DNA of 34,535 bases from Acidimicrobiaceae bacterium (GTDB lineage: Bacteria > Actinomycetota > Acidimicrobiia > Acidimicrobiales > RAAP-2), in NCBI GenBank assembly GCA_025350565.1, contig JANXXO010000038.1, positions 1 to 34,535 of the forward strand, given 5' to 3'. Position 1 is the stretch's first letter. Each line of letters begins with the position of its first letter. Below the pieces are notes generated by a model that ran no database searches, was not told the DNA's origin, and was given only the letters and a program-made list of their open reading frames with translations. A program made the translations under genes and the position numbers. Positions 25,043-33,977 of the stretch are shown one piece after another.

Positions 25043-26117
25043 GTGGTACCTCCTCTTTCAACGAGACCGAGAGTTTCTCGACGAGGGTCCGCTGTTCTTT
25101 GTTCAGTTTCTTGGGCAGCGTGACGTTGACCGTGACGAGCAGATCGCCCGCCGCGTTCTTACCAACGGCCGGAACCCCTCGTCCTCGAACGCGCATCGTG
25201 GTGGACGGCTGGGTGCCGGCGGGAATCTTCAACGTGACCGGTTCGTCGAGAGTCGCCACCTCGACTGTGGTGCCGAGGATGGCCGCGGTGAGTGGTACCT
25301 CCACGGTGGTCGTCACGTTGCGGCCCCGACGTTCGAAGCGCGCGTCCCCCGAGACGTGCACGTCGACGAACAGGTCGCCGGGTGGTCCCCCGTGCGCGCC
25401 GGCGTTGCCTTTCGCTTTCAATCGAATTCGTTGTCCGTCAATGACGCCCGCCGGAATGCGCACGTTCACCTTTCGCGACGAAGGTTCACGCCCGGTGCCC
25501 GAACAGGTGGGACACGGCGTCTGTATTCGTCCGCCCCGACCTTGGCAGACGGGGCACACGCTCGACATCGCGAAGGGTCCTTGGTCATCGTTGAGCACTC
25601 CTCGACCCTGACACCGTTCGCAGGTGGTGACGCCGGTTCCCGGCGCGGCGCCTCGCCCACCACAGGTGTGGCACGCGTCCGTGCTGGGCAGACTGACCGA
25701 CGTCGTGACGCCCATGACGGCATCACGGAAGCTCAGGTGGAGCGCCGTCTCCAGATCGGCCCCGCGTTGGGCCCGTTGACGACGACCGCCGCCGAAGAGG
25801 CCGCCGAAGAGATCACCCAGATCGCCGAAGTCACCCGTTTGGAAATTGAAGCCACCGGGCGAACCTTGACCACCGAAACCGGCCGCCGCCGGGCCGAGGC
25901 GGCGCACCTCATCGTACTCTTTACGCTTCTCCGCGTCACCGAGGACGTCGTAGGCGACCGATACCTCTTTGAACTTTTCTTCCGAACCGGGATTGGTGTC
26001 GGGGTGCGACGACTTGGCCAGTTTGCGGTACGCGCGCGTGATTTCCTTCTCGGTCGCACTCGACGAGAGACCCAGAACCTTGTAGTAGTCCTTATCGAAC
26101 CACTCTCGTTCGGCCAT
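25035..26117 (-). CDS. dnaJ: Chaperone protein DnaJ
   Basis: Hsp40 co-chaperone that stimulates DnaK ATPase and delivers substrates. The 360-aa product has a J-domain with the HPD motif in SSHPDTNPG, a Gly/Phe-rich region (GFGGQG to GGLFGGG), four zinc-binding repeats (CHTCGGRG, CERCQGRG, CPVCQGRG, CPTCSGTG) and the C-terminal substrate-binding domains. The N-terminus MAEREWFDKDYYKVLG is the actinobacterial DnaJ1 form. It starts 3 nt after grpE and overlaps hspR. Confidence 0.96.
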   Translation of the reverse strand: MAEREWFDKDYYKVLGLSSSATEKEITRAYRKLAKSSHPDTNPGSEEKFKEVSVAYDVLGDAEKRKEYDEVRRLGPAAAGFGGQGSPGGFNFQTGDFGDLGDLFGGLFGGGRRQRAQRGADLETALHLSFRDAVMGVTTSVSLPSTDACHTCGGRGAAPGTGVTTCERCQGRGVLNDDQGPFAMSSVCPVCQGRGGRIQTPCPTCSGTGREPSSRKVNVRIPAGVIDGQRIRLKAKGNAGAHGGPPGDLFVDVHVSGDARFERRGRNVTTTVEVPLTAAILGTTVEVATLDEPVTLKIPAGTQPSTTMRVRGRGVPAVGKNAAGDLLVTVNVTLPKKLNKEQRTLVEKLSVSLKEEVPHD

Positions 26118-26120
26118 GGC

Positions 26121-26618
26121 TCAGCCCTTCACCCTCACCATCGCCGGACGAAGTACTGCGCCCTTCCAGCGATAGCCCGCACGAAGCACTTCGTCAATCA
26201 CCTGATCACCTTCGCCCTCGACGTGCGCCACGGCGTCGTGCACTTGAGGATCGAAGGCGACGCCCACACCGTCGATGCGCTCGAGGCCCTCTTTGGCGAG
26301 AGTGTCGAGCAGAAGACCGCGCGCTTGGGTCAGGGCCTCGCCCTCCTTAGATGGCGCACCTGCGAAGTGCGCCTCGGCCAGATCGAAGGCGTCCAAGACT
26401 GGCAGCATCTTGGCGACGACGTCGCCGGCCGCGCGCACCCCGGCGTCCATGGACGAGCGCGCCACTCGTTTGCGATAGTTCTCGAAGTCCGCTTGCAGTC
26501 GTTGCAGCGCGTCGAGGTACTCGTCGCGCTCGCGTTCCACGTCACTTCGCCCGTCGACGACCTCGGCGGCGTCCAACGGCGCCGCCACGGTGTCGTTCTC
26601 TTCGACTGCGTCACTCAT
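26121..26618 (-). CDS. grpE: Nucleotide exchange factor GrpE
   Basis: Releases ADP from DnaK. The 165-aa product has an acidic disordered N-terminus, a coiled coil ending in LQADFENYRKRVARS, and the C-terminal beta domain with FDPQVHDAVAHVEGEGD and VLRAGYRWKGAVLRPAMVRV. ATG 26618 overlaps the dnaK stop by one base (TAATG). dnaJ starts 3 nt after its stop. Confidence 0.95.
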   Translation of the reverse strand: MSDAVEENDTVAAPLDAAEVVDGRSDVERERDEYLDALQRLQADFENYRKRVARSSMDAGVRAAGDVVAKMLPVLDAFDLAEAHFAGAPSKEGEALTQARGLLLDTLAKEGLERIDGVGVAFDPQVHDAVAHVEGEGDQVIDEVLRAGYRWKGAVLRPAMVRVKG

Positions 26619-28429
26619 TAGTCAACGATTTCGGCGTCGACGATGTCGTCGTCGTTGCCAGCCGGCGCCGACGGTCCCGAGGCGTTGGCCTTGGCGGCCT
26701 CTTCGTAGAGACGTTGACTGAAGCCCTGGCTCGTAGTGAGCAACTTCTCGGTGGCGTCCTTGATGGCCTCAATGTCGGTGCCGGCGATGGCTTCCTTCAG
26801 CGTGGCGAGGGCGCCTTCGACGTCTTCTCGCTCGGTGCCTTGGAAGGCCTCGGCCTGGTCCTTCAGCAACTTCTCGGTCGAGTAGACGAGACCGTCGGCG
26901 TTGTTGCGCACTTCGGCCTCGGCCCGTCGCGACCGGTCCTCTTCGGCGTGACTTTCGGCGTCGCGCACCATGCGGTCGATCTCGTCCTTAGAGAGCGAGG
27001 AACCGCCGGTGATGGTCATGGACTGGGTCGCGCCCGTCGCCTGGTCCTTGGCCGAAACGTGGACAATGCCGTTGGCGTCGATGTCAAAAGTGACTTCGAT
27101 CTGGGGCATGCCGCGAGGGGCGGGTGGGATGCCCACGAGCTGGAACTTGCCCAGCGTCTGGTTGTAGGCGGCCATTTCGCGCTCACCCTGCAAGACGTGC
27201 ACTTCCACCGACGGCTGATTGTCGTCGGCCGTCGTGAAGGTCTGCGACTTCTTGGTGGGGATGGTGGTGTTGCGCTCAATGATCTTGGTCATGACGCCAC
27301 CCTTGGTCTCGATGCCGAGCGACAGTGGGGTCACGTCGAGCAGCAAGATGTCCTTCACATCGCCCTTCAACACACCGGCCTGCACGGCGGCACCAATGGC
27401 TACCACTTCGTCGGGGTTGACGGTCTTGTTGGGCTCTTTGCCGGTGACCTTGGTCACTAGCTCTTGGACGGCCGGGATGCGGGTCGATCCCCCGACCATG
27501 ATGACGTGGTCAATCTTGTCGAGGGTGAGGCCCGCGTCCTTGATCGCTTGGTCAAAGGGCTTGCGGCAACGCTCCACCAGGCTCTGGGTCAGTTCGTTGA
27601 ACTTGGCCCGACTGAGTTTGATGTCGAGGTGCTTCGGGCCGTCGGCCGTTGCCGTGATGAACGGGAGGTTGACGGTCGTCTCTTGCACGGCGGAGAGTTC
27701 GATCTTCGCCTTCTCGGCCGCTTCCTTCAGTCGCTGGACAGCCATCTTGTCGCTCGAGAGGTCGACCCCTTCGGTGTCCTTGAAAGTCTTCACCAGCCAC
27801 TGCATCACGGCGTCGTCCCAGTCGTCGCCGCCGAGGTGGGTGTCACCGTGGGTCGACTTCACCTCGAAGACGCCATCGGCGATGTCGAGCACGGATACGT
27901 CGAAGGTGCCTCCACCGAGGTCGAACACCAGCACGGTCTGCTCTTGGCCACCCTTGTCGAGGCCGTAAGCGAGTGCCGCGGCGGTGGGCTCGCTCACGAT
28001 GCGCAGCACTTCGAGTCCGGCAATCTGGCCGGCCTCTTTGGTGGCGGTGCGTTGGGCGTCGTTGAAGTACGCCGGGACGGTGATGACGGCCTGGGTGACG
28101 GTGTCGCCGAGGTACGCCTCAGCGTCGCGCTTGAGCTTCTGGAGAATGCGAGCCGAGATCTCTTGCGCGGTGTACTTAGTGCCGTCGATGTCGACCGACC
28201 AGTTTTCGCCCATGTGACGCTTCACCGAACGAATGGTTCGCTCAGGGTTGGTAATCGCTTGACGCTTGGCGACCTCACCGACCAAGACCTCACCGGTCTT
28301 GGAGAAACCAACGACGGACGGCGTGGTGCGCCCACCCTCGGCGTTGGGTATGACGACGGGTTCGCCCGCCTCGAGCACGCTGACCACCGAGTTGGTGGTG
28401 CCTAGGTCGATTCCGACTGCCTTTGACAT
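26618..28429 (-). CDS. dnaK: Chaperone protein DnaK (Hsp70)
   Basis: A 603-aa ATP-dependent chaperone. The ATPase domain shows [39 protein letters not shown] and the [12 protein letters not shown] segment. The interdomain linker and substrate domain ([14 protein letters not shown]) follow, and the lid ends in acidic [14 protein letters not shown] 28429 is preferred to the ATG at 28435, because AAGGAG is 6 nt before the former and directly abuts the latter. It heads dnaK-grpE-dnaJ-hspR behind an HspR-type promoter. Confidence 0.97.
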   Translation of the reverse strand: MSKAVGIDLGTTNSVVSVLEAGEPVVIPNAEGGRTTPSVVGFSKTGEVLVGEVAKRQAITNPERTIRSVKRHMGENWSVDIDGTKYTAQEISARILQKLKRDAEAYLGDTVTQAVITVPAYFNDAQRTATKEAGQIAGLEVLRIVSEPTAAALAYGLDKGGQEQTVLVFDLGGGTFDVSVLDIADGVFEVKSTHGDTHLGGDDWDDAVMQWLVKTFKDTEGVDLSSDKMAVQRLKEAAEKAKIELSAVQETTVNLPFITATADGPKHLDIKLSRAKFNELTQSLVERCRKPFDQAIKDAGLTLDKIDHVIMVGGSTRIPAVQELVTKVTGKEPNKTVNPDEVVAIGAAVQAGVLKGDVKDILLLDVTPLSLGIETKGGVMTKIIERNTTIPTKKSQTFTTADDNQPSVEVHVLQGEREMAAYNQTLGKFQLVGIPPAPRGMPQIEVTFDIDANGIVHVSAKDQATGATQSMTITGGSSLSKDEIDRMVRDAESHAEEDRSRRAEAEVRNNADGLVYSTEKLLKDQAEAFQGTEREDVEGALATLKEAIAGTDIEAIKDATEKLLTTSQGFSQRLYEEAAKANASGPSAPAGNDDDIVDAEIVD

Positions 28430-28457
28430 GAACATCTCCTTGATTCGGATTCAGTCC

Positions 28458-28474
28458 CACCGGTCCTTCCGGTG
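28458..28474 (-). promoter_or_regulatory. Hairpin in the dnaK 5' leader
   Basis: On the mRNA strand CACCGG-AAGGA-CCGGTG forms a 6-bp hairpin whose loop is a Shine-Dalgarno-like AAGGA. It lies between the predicted transcription start (about 28488) and the true ribosome binding site (AAGGAG, 28436-28441). A regulatory role is only a possibility. Confidence 0.35.
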
Positions 28475-28494
28475 ATCCAGAACTTACGTGTACC

Positions 28495-28524
28495 AGTATA
28501 TAGAGTTGAGCCTCTACTTGTCAA
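28495..28524 (-). promoter_or_regulatory. dnaK operon promoter
   Basis: On the minus strand, -35 TTGACA (28519-28524), an 18-nt spacer and -10 TATACT (28495-28500). The predicted start gives a leader of about 60 nt. Confidence 0.7.
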
Positions 28525-28525
28525 G
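28505..28525. promoter_or_regulatory. Degenerate HAIR operator for HspR
   Basis: A 21-bp site with outer arms CTTGA and TCAAC on the minus strand. The spacing is that of the HAIR consensus CTTGAGT-N7-ACTCAAG, with the inner bases degenerate. It overlaps the -35 box and spacer of the dnaK promoter, where a repressor would act. hspR is the fourth gene of the operon. Confidence 0.55.
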
Positions 28526-28611
28526 AAATTATATAACCTTCTTATTATAGGCGGGAAGCCCTTGCGACGAGGGCCAAACGGCCCGCCCTTCTACCGGGCC
28601 ACGTCCGGCGG

Positions 28612-28617
28612 TACGCT
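28612..28617 (+). promoter_or_regulatory. Candidate leaderless -10 (TACGCT) for gpmA
   Basis: TACGCT is followed by exactly 6 nt (GACGGC) and then GTG 28624. No Shine-Dalgarno sequence precedes the start. A second, more distant candidate -10 is TATTAT at 28543-28548 in the AT-rich stretch. Confidence 0.45.
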
Positions 28618-28623
28618 GACGGC

Positions 28624-29379
28624 GTGCCTGACCTCATCCTCGTGCGACACGGCCAATCAGTCTGGAACGACCTCAACCTCTTCACTGGCTGGACGGACGT
28701 GGACCTCACGGCGCAAGGGGAACACGAGGCCCGTACGGCGGGCGAACTGCTGGCCCAAGAACACGACCTCGATCTACGAGTGCTGCATACGTCGGTCCTC
28801 ACGAGGGCGATCCGCACGGCCGACATTGCCCTGCACGCGGCCGGTCGGTCCTGGCTGCCGGTTCGGCGAAACTGGCGCCTCAACGAACGCCACTACGGCG
28901 ATCTCACCGGAAAGAACAAGTTGGAAACGACCGAACAGTTCGGCGTCGAACAGGTGAAGCTCTGGCGTCGTAGCTACGACGTCCCGCCGCCCCCGCTGGC
29001 CAGCGGCGACCCTCGTAGCAACCTCACCGACCCCCGGTACCGCGACGTGCCGAGCGAGTTCATCCCCGCGACCGAGTGCCTGAAGGACGTCGTCGCTCGC
29101 GTCACGCCCTACTTCGCCGACGTCATCGTGGAAGATTTGCGCAGTGAAGCGGTTCGCGGCGGCGCGGTCATCGTGGTCGCCCACGGTAACTCACTGCGCG
29201 CTCTTCGCATGGTGCTACAGAACATCTCCGAAGACCAGATTGTCGACGTGGAAATTCCGACCGGCATCCCTTACCGGGTCGCGCTCGACGACCGATTGAA
29301 CATCCTCAGCGCCGGGTACCTCGGCGACGCCTCGGCCGCCGCGGTGGCGGCCGGGGCCGTCGCTCGCCAGGCCGGCTAA
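28624..29379 (+). CDS. gpmA: 2,3-bisphosphoglycerate-dependent phosphoglycerate mutase
   Basis: Interconverts 3- and 2-phosphoglycerate in glycolysis. The 251-aa product has the phosphohistidine motif LILVRHGQSVWN at the N-terminus, LFTGWTDVDLT, TSVLTRAIRTA, the acid/base Glu in LNERHYGDLTGKNK and the second catalytic His in VVAHGNSLRAL. The C-terminal tail GDASAAAVAAGAVARQAG is Ala-rich. The GTG start fits a leaderless mRNA. Its TAA directly abuts the stop of glnB on the other strand. Confidence 0.95.
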   Translation: MPDLILVRHGQSVWNDLNLFTGWTDVDLTAQGEHEARTAGELLAQEHDLDLRVLHTSVLTRAIRTADIALHAAGRSWLPVRRNWRLNERHYGDLTGKNKLETTEQFGVEQVKLWRRSYDVPPPPLASGDPRSNLTDPRYRDVPSEFIPATECLKDVVARVTPYFADVIVEDLRSEAVRGGAVIVVAHGNSLRALRMVLQNISEDQIVDVEIPTGIPYRVALDDRLNILSAGYLGDASAAAVAAGAVARQAG

Positions 29380-29718
29380 CTACAGCGCCGAAGGTCCCCG
29401 TTCGTTCGTCCTGATTCGAACGACGTGTTCGATATCGGTCACCCACGCCACACCATCACCAATGGTGTCGGTTCGAGCGGCGTTGACGATCGCCTCGATC
29501 AGGGCGTCGACCAGTTCGTCGGTGCAGACAATCTCCACCCGAATCTTGTCGACGAAGTCGAACTCGTACTCTTTGCCTCGGTAGATTTCAATGTGACCTC
29601 CGGCGTGACCGAAACCACGAACCTGGGCCACGGTCATGCCAGTGATGCCGACCTCCTTGACGGCGGTCTTCACCTCGTCAAGTTTGAAGGGCTTGACGAC
29701 TGCGGTGACTAACTTCAT
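29380..29718 (-). CDS. glnB: Nitrogen regulatory protein PII
   Basis: A 112-aa trimeric signal protein that senses 2-oxoglutarate and ATP/ADP. Landmarks are the N-terminal VTAVVKPFKLDEVK, the T-loop IYRGKEYEFDFV with the modifiable Tyr51, and the C-terminal TIGDGVAWVTDIEHVVRIRT. AAGGAG lies before ATG 29718. It follows amt by 9 nt, the common amt-glnK arrangement in which PII blocks the ammonium channel when nitrogen is plentiful, so it could equally be named glnK. Confidence 0.95.
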   Translation of the reverse strand: MKLVTAVVKPFKLDEVKTAVKEVGITGMTVAQVRGFGHAGGHIEIYRGKEYEFDFVDKIRVEIVCTDELVDALIEAIVNAARTDTIGDGVAWVTDIEHVVRIRTNERGPSAL

Positions 29719-29727
29719 GGTCTCTCC

Positions 29728-31140
29728 TTAGACGTTGTCGGTGTGAAGGTGACTGGGCGACGAAACGGGCTCACCGAAGGTTGGCTCCGGGAACGCCTCC
29801 TCGTCATGGATGGCGACGTCGCCGATGCGCAGCGACTCTTCGGACTCACGTAGCCCACCGAGCACCCACTTCACGAAGTAGAAGATTAGGGCGGTGCCAA
29901 AGGCCGTCCACGAAATGATCCAAACGGCCGCGAGGAACTGTTCCCAGAGTTGATGGAACGAGTGGCCGTAGAACCAGCCACGGACCGAAACGCCACCTGA
30001 ACCCCGATACTTACCACCGGAGACGCCGTACTCGAGCATGTTCGGGTCGGCCAAGATTCCGACGAGTAGTCCACCGATGAGTCCGGCAATCCCGTGGGTG
30101 TAGACGACGCCGAGGGCATCATCAACTTTGGAGAAGGGACGAACGCGCGAGAGATAGTTCCAAGCGAACCAGACAACCGTCGAGGCAATGAGGCCCACGT
30201 AAATGGCACCCATGCCGTTCACCCAGCCGGCACTCGGCGTAATCGCCACCAGTCCACAGAGCATGCCGTTGATCGCCCCGAGGAAGGTGGGCTTCTTCTG
30301 CTTGGAGAGCACCATGTCCCAGACCAGCCACACGATGACTCCGGTCGCCGTCGCCACGTTGGTGTTGAGCACCGCACTCGCCGCGTCAGCACCGGCGTAG
30401 AAGGGGTCACCGCCGTTGAATCCGTTCCAACCAAGCCAGATGATGCCCGCGCCTACCGCGACCATCATGAGGTTGCTCGGGAAGGCGTTTTCGCGGTCCT
30501 GCCAACGGCGTGGTCCGAGGATCGCCGCGCCCACGAAGGCCGCGACGCCGGCACTCAAGTGGATGACGTAACCACCCGAGTAGTCAACGGCACCCTTCTG
30601 GGCGAAGAAGCCGCCACCCCAGAGAAGGCAGGCGTTGACGCAGTAGACCAAAGTAATCCAGAGCGGCACAATCATCAGCCACGCCTTGAACTTGAGTCGT
30701 CCTACGAAGGCGCCCACGAACAACAAGGGAGTAATGGCCGCGAACACGAACTGGAAGTAGGCCAACGTGGCCGTCGAATAGTGGAAGGGAATGAACGTGT
30801 TGGCTCCCGACACGGCCTGACCCTGCTCGGCCCCCGCGGTCGAGAGCGGAGTGAAGTGGCCAATGAACCCACTCCAGAACGATCCCGTCGGCCCAAAGTG
30901 CGAAATCGGGCCGAACGCCATGTTGTAACCCCAGAGCATCCACACGATCAGGGTTATCGAGAATCCGGCGAACACCATCAACATCGTGTTGACGATGAAC
31001 TTCTTTCGAACGAGGCCACCGTAGAGGACAGCCAGACCCGGCAGACTCATCAGGCCGACCAAGGTCGCCGCCACGAGTTGCCAGGTGTTGTCCGCTGGAT
31101 TCAGCCAACTGGGATAGGGGATGTTCGTTGCGAGCAGCAC
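29728..31140 (-). CDS. amt: Ammonium transporter
   Basis: A 470-aa channel-type transporter with about 11 membrane helices, starting LLATNIPYPSWLNPADNTWQ. LPGLAVLYGGLVRKKF, the first pore histidine in YVIHLSAGVAAFVGA and the second in YTHGIAGLIGGLLVG are conserved Amt features. The cytoplasmic tail is acidic. GTG 31140 is chosen because AAGGAG is 5 nt upstream; the frame stays open 18 codons further without family similarity. Co-transcribed with glnB. A GlnR-like double site lies 72-109 nt upstream. Confidence 0.95.
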   Translation of the reverse strand: MLLATNIPYPSWLNPADNTWQLVAATLVGLMSLPGLAVLYGGLVRKKFIVNTMLMVFAGFSITLIVWMLWGYNMAFGPISHFGPTGSFWSGFIGHFTPLSTAGAEQGQAVSGANTFIPFHYSTATLAYFQFVFAAITPLLFVGAFVGRLKFKAWLMIVPLWITLVYCVNACLLWGGGFFAQKGAVDYSGGYVIHLSAGVAAFVGAAILGPRRWQDRENAFPSNLMMVAVGAGIIWLGWNGFNGGDPFYAGADAASAVLNTNVATATGVIVWLVWDMVLSKQKKPTFLGAINGMLCGLVAITPSAGWVNGMGAIYVGLIASTVVWFAWNYLSRVRPFSKVDDALGVVYTHGIAGLIGGLLVGILADPNMLEYGVSGGKYRGSGGVSVRGWFYGHSFHQLWEQFLAAVWIISWTAFGTALIFYFVKWVLGGLRESEESLRIGDVAIHDEEAFPEPTFGEPVSSPSHLHTDNV

Positions 31141-31211
31141 GTCCACTCCTTGGGTGACTAGGAGAGGGCGACGTTGACCTCCGGTTGTTCGCAACAGTGT
31201 CGCAATCGAGG

Positions 31212-31249
31212 ATTTCCAAAGAGTTAGCGCCGTGTTTCGTGCGCATTAA
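31212..31249 (-). promoter_or_regulatory. GlnR-like double binding site upstream of amt
   Basis: On the minus strand the sequence reads TTAAT-N6-GAAAC-N6-CTAAC-N6-GAAAT. This has exactly the spacing of the actinobacterial GlnR consensus gTnAC-N6-GaAAC-N6-gTnAC-N6-GaAAC. The second half matches in 8 of 10 positions; the first half has a perfect GAAAC but a weak TTAAT. No glnR gene is in the window. Confidence 0.55.
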
Positions 31250-31252
31250 CTA

Positions 31253-31269
31253 CGGCCCTTGACGGGCCG
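31253..31269 (-). terminator. Hairpin after the Fe-S protein gene
   Basis: CGGCCC-N5-GGGCCG, a 6-bp GC stem 4 nt after the stop codon. On the minus strand it is followed by TAGTTAATG, which is not a strong T-tract, so it may be a weak terminator. Confidence 0.45.
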
Positions 31270-31273
31270 ACCG

Positions 31274-33367
31274 TCAACTCTGGAGTGAGCGCTCCACCAC
31301 CTGGGATATGTCCATCACCGAGACCTCGTCACCCTTACCGTTCGCCTTGACGGCGTCGTCGAGCATGATCATGCAGAAGGGACACGCCGTCGAGACAATG
31401 TCGGCGCCGGTTCCTAACGCCTCGTCGGTGCGCTCCATATTGACGCGTTTGCCAATCGTCTCTTCCATCCACATGCGCGCCCCGCCCGCGCCACAGCAGA
31501 ACCCCTTTTCGCGACAGCGTCCCATCTCGACCGTGGTGACGCCGGGGATGGCGGCGAGTACGTCGCGAGGCTCGTCAAAGACTCGATTGTGTCGACCTAG
31601 ATAACAGGGGTCGTGATAGGTCACCGTGCCGCTGTAGGCGACCCCGGGGACCAGGCGGCCGTTGGCGACCAGGTGACTGAGCAACTGCGCGTGATGAATC
31701 ATCTCGTAGTTGCCACCGAGTCCGGGGTACTCGTTCTTCATCGTGTTAAAGCAGTGGGGACAGCTCGCGACGATCTTTTGGGCGCCCACTTCGTTGAGCG
31801 TCGCAATGTTCGTCTTCGCCATCTCTTGAAAGAGATACTCGTTACCCATGCGTCGGGCCGGGTCCCCGGTGCAGGACTCGCGCGGCCCGAGAATCGCGAA
31901 ACGCACACCGGCGCGGTGCAGCATCCTCGCCGTGGAGACGACTTGTTTTCGTCCGCGCTCGTCGAGGGATCCGGCGCAGCCCACCCAGTAGAGGTACTCA
32001 ATGTCGTCGGGAATGACCCCGTCAATGACCGGCACTTCAAAGTCCAGCGCGGCGAGCCAGTCGGTGCGCTTCGAGGCCCCGAGTCCCCAGGGGTCGCCCT
32101 GATTCTCCATGTTTCGAAGCAGGAGTCCGGCTTCGGTCGGGAAACGTGATTCCATCAACACCTCGTACCGGCGCATGTCGAGAATGGCGTCAACGTGTTC
32201 GATGTCGACGGGGCACTCTTCCACGCAGGCCCCGCACGTTGTGCACGACCACAGCACGTCGAAGTCGATCGTCGTCGGTACCAAGGTCTCCACGTCGCTG
32301 TTGGAGGCGCCCGACAACAATCGGTCGGCGGAGGCGAACATGTTGTCACGCAGTCCCATGATGACGAGCTTCGGGCTGAGGGGCTTACCGGTCGTCCACG
32401 CCGGGCACACGGATTGACACCGTCCACACTCGGTGCAGGTAGAGAAGTCCAACATCTGCTTCCAGGTGAAGTCCTCCATTTTGCCGGCCCCGAAGACCGT
32501 GTCCTCGGACACATTCTCCATGTCCATGTCAGGGGTCTTGTCGAGACCACCCAAGGCTCGGGGACGACGAGAGACGCCGACGTTGATGGGCGCCAGAAAG
32601 ATGTGCAGGTGCTTGGAATAGGAGACGAAGACGAGGAAGCCCGCGATCACCGCGACGTTCAGGAGGAGAAAGACCGCTTCCACGACGGCGTTGACACCTA
32701 CGCCCAGTGGGGCTAGCCAACTGGCCACGACGTGGCTCGCGAAGGCCCACGGTGAGGCAAAGGTCGAGAAAAACTGAGTGGTCATGCCCCCCAGAGGAAC
32801 CTTGGCCAACTGAGGGTCGGCGCGCTCGAACGGGAAGTGGCCGGTGTTGATCTGCGCCCCGCGGTACACCAGCAGCGTCACAATCACCATCGAGATCATG
32901 AACAGCACGGCCCACGCCGCGCCGAGGTGGCTCCCGAAGAAACGCGAAGCCCTCTCTTTGCGCGAGGGAGCATTCTTCACACGAATGATCGTGAAGACCA
33001 CCAACGACACCAGGACGGCCGTGGCGAAAAAGTCCTCGGTGAAGGCGAGCCAGTTGTCGTGGCCGACCAAGGGAATACGGAAGTTTCGATCAAAAAGCGA
33101 ACCGTACGCCTCGAGAATCGTGGTCATAAGTATGGTGAAGCCCCACATGGTGAAGAAGTGCGCCAACCCGGGCACCGTCCACCTCAGTAGTTTCTTCTGA
33201 CCGGCGACTTCCACGACCTCGGTCTCACTGACCTTACGAAAGCCCTGCCAACGTCTCGGCGCTGACTGTCCGGAGCGGATGAGCTTGGAGAGCCAGAAGA
33301 ACCGGCGCCCGGCAATGGCGAAGAACACGATCGTCGTACCCAGTCCAATGATGATGCGCGCTAACAC
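31274..33367 (-). CDS. EtfD-like membrane Fe-S oxidoreductase (HdrD/CCG family)
   Basis: A 697-aa protein. The N-terminus (1-250) has about five membrane helices of the NarI/heme-b type. Two ferredoxin-type clusters follow: C311-x2-C314-x2-C317-x3-C321 and C375-x2-C378-x2-C381-x3-C385. The C-terminal half has cysteine-rich (CCG) domains, with [27 protein letters not shown] and ACPFCMIM. The first CCG is altered to CTG. The architecture matches mycobacterial Rv0338c (EtfD), which passes electrons from ETF, reduced by acyl-CoA dehydrogenases, to menaquinone. That assignment is by family. The GTG start has GAGAGGA 5 nt upstream. It follows dcd by 28 nt. Confidence 0.85.
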   Translation of the reverse strand: MLARIIIGLGTTIVFFAIAGRRFFWLSKLIRSGQSAPRRWQGFRKVSETEVVEVAGQKKLLRWTVPGLAHFFTMWGFTILMTTILEAYGSLFDRNFRIPLVGHDNWLAFTEDFFATAVLVSLVVFTIIRVKNAPSRKERASRFFGSHLGAAWAVLFMISMVIVTLLVYRGAQINTGHFPFERADPQLAKVPLGGMTTQFFSTFASPWAFASHVVASWLAPLGVGVNAVVEAVFLLLNVAVIAGFLVFVSYSKHLHIFLAPINVGVSRRPRALGGLDKTPDMDMENVSEDTVFGAGKMEDFTWKQMLDFSTCTECGRCQSVCPAWTTGKPLSPKLVIMGLRDNMFASADRLLSGASNSDVETLVPTTIDFDVLWSCTTCGACVEECPVDIEHVDAILDMRRYEVLMESRFPTEAGLLLRNMENQGDPWGLGASKRTDWLAALDFEVPVIDGVIPDDIEYLYWVGCAGSLDERGRKQVVSTARMLHRAGVRFAILGPRESCTGDPARRMGNEYLFQEMAKTNIATLNEVGAQKIVASCPHCFNTMKNEYPGLGGNYEMIHHAQLLSHLVANGRLVPGVAYSGTVTYHDPCYLGRHNRVFDEPRDVLAAIPGVTTVEMGRCREKGFCCGAGGARMWMEETIGKRVNMERTDEALGTGADIVSTACPFCMIMLDDAVKANGKGDEVSVMDISQVVERSLQS

Positions 33368-33395
33368 GACAGTCCTCTCGTAGGCAGGTGGCTCG

Positions 33396-33965
33396 TCACG
33401 GTTTCTTGAAGTTCTCCGAATAGCGGCTGGGGGTGGGGCCGCGTTGGCCCGAATACTTGGACCCCAGTCCCGCCGAACCGTAGGGGCGATCCGCGGGCGT
33501 CGTCATTTGGAAGAAACTGATCTGGCCAATCTTCATGCCGGCGTAGAGGGTGATGGGAAGGTTTGCCACATTGGAGAGTTCCAACGTGATGTGACCATCC
33601 CATCCGGCGTCAACGAAACCGGCGGTGGAGTGAATGACGAGACCGAGACGTCCGAGCGAACTCTTACCGTCGAGGCGCCCCACTATGTCGTCGGGAATTC
33701 CGATGCGTTCCGTCGTCGAGCCGAGCATGAACTCTCCCGGATGCAGAATCATGGGCATGTCGGGGCCAATGTCGATTAACTCGGTGAGATCTTCTTGGGC
33801 TTCTCTCACGTCAATGACGCGTTGCGTGTGATTGCGAAACACGCGGAAATACTGATCGATGTGGAGGTCAACCGACGAAGGTTGGACACAGTCGTCGCCG
33901 AGGGGGTCAATGATGATGCGGCCCTGAGCAATGGCTTCTTTGATTGAGCGATCGGAGAGGACCAT
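33396..33965 (-). CDS. dcd: dCTP deaminase, probably bifunctional dCTP deaminase/dUTPase
   Basis: Converts dCTP to dUTP, and in the mycobacterial type directly to dUMP. The 189-aa product (M. tuberculosis enzyme is about 190 aa) has [24 protein letters not shown], the active-site core [20 protein letters not shown] followed by [17 protein letters not shown], and the tail [17 protein letters not shown] 33965 (MVLSDRSI) matches the family N-terminus; the frame's upstream extension does not. A TATCGT hexamer 9 nt before it may be the -10, making a very short leader. Confidence 0.93.
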   Translation of the reverse strand: MVLSDRSIKEAIAQGRIIIDPLGDDCVQPSSVDLHIDQYFRVFRNHTQRVIDVREAQEDLTELIDIGPDMPMILHPGEFMLGSTTERIGIPDDIVGRLDGKSSLGRLGLVIHSTAGFVDAGWDGHITLELSNVANLPITLYAGMKIGQISFFQMTTPADRPYGSAGLGSKYSGQRGPTPSRYSENFKKP

Positions 33966-33977
33966 AACGTTGAAACG

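Noticed and set aside
25041..26621. Long plus-strand open frame (526 codons) over dnaJ and grpE
   Set aside because: It is antisense to two certain genes, is rich in Arg/Ala/Gly/His as expected for shadows in GC-rich DNA, and shows no recognisable domain.
30094..31161. Plus-strand frame of 355 codons over amt
   Set aside because: Antisense to a conserved membrane protein gene; highly charged and without domain features.
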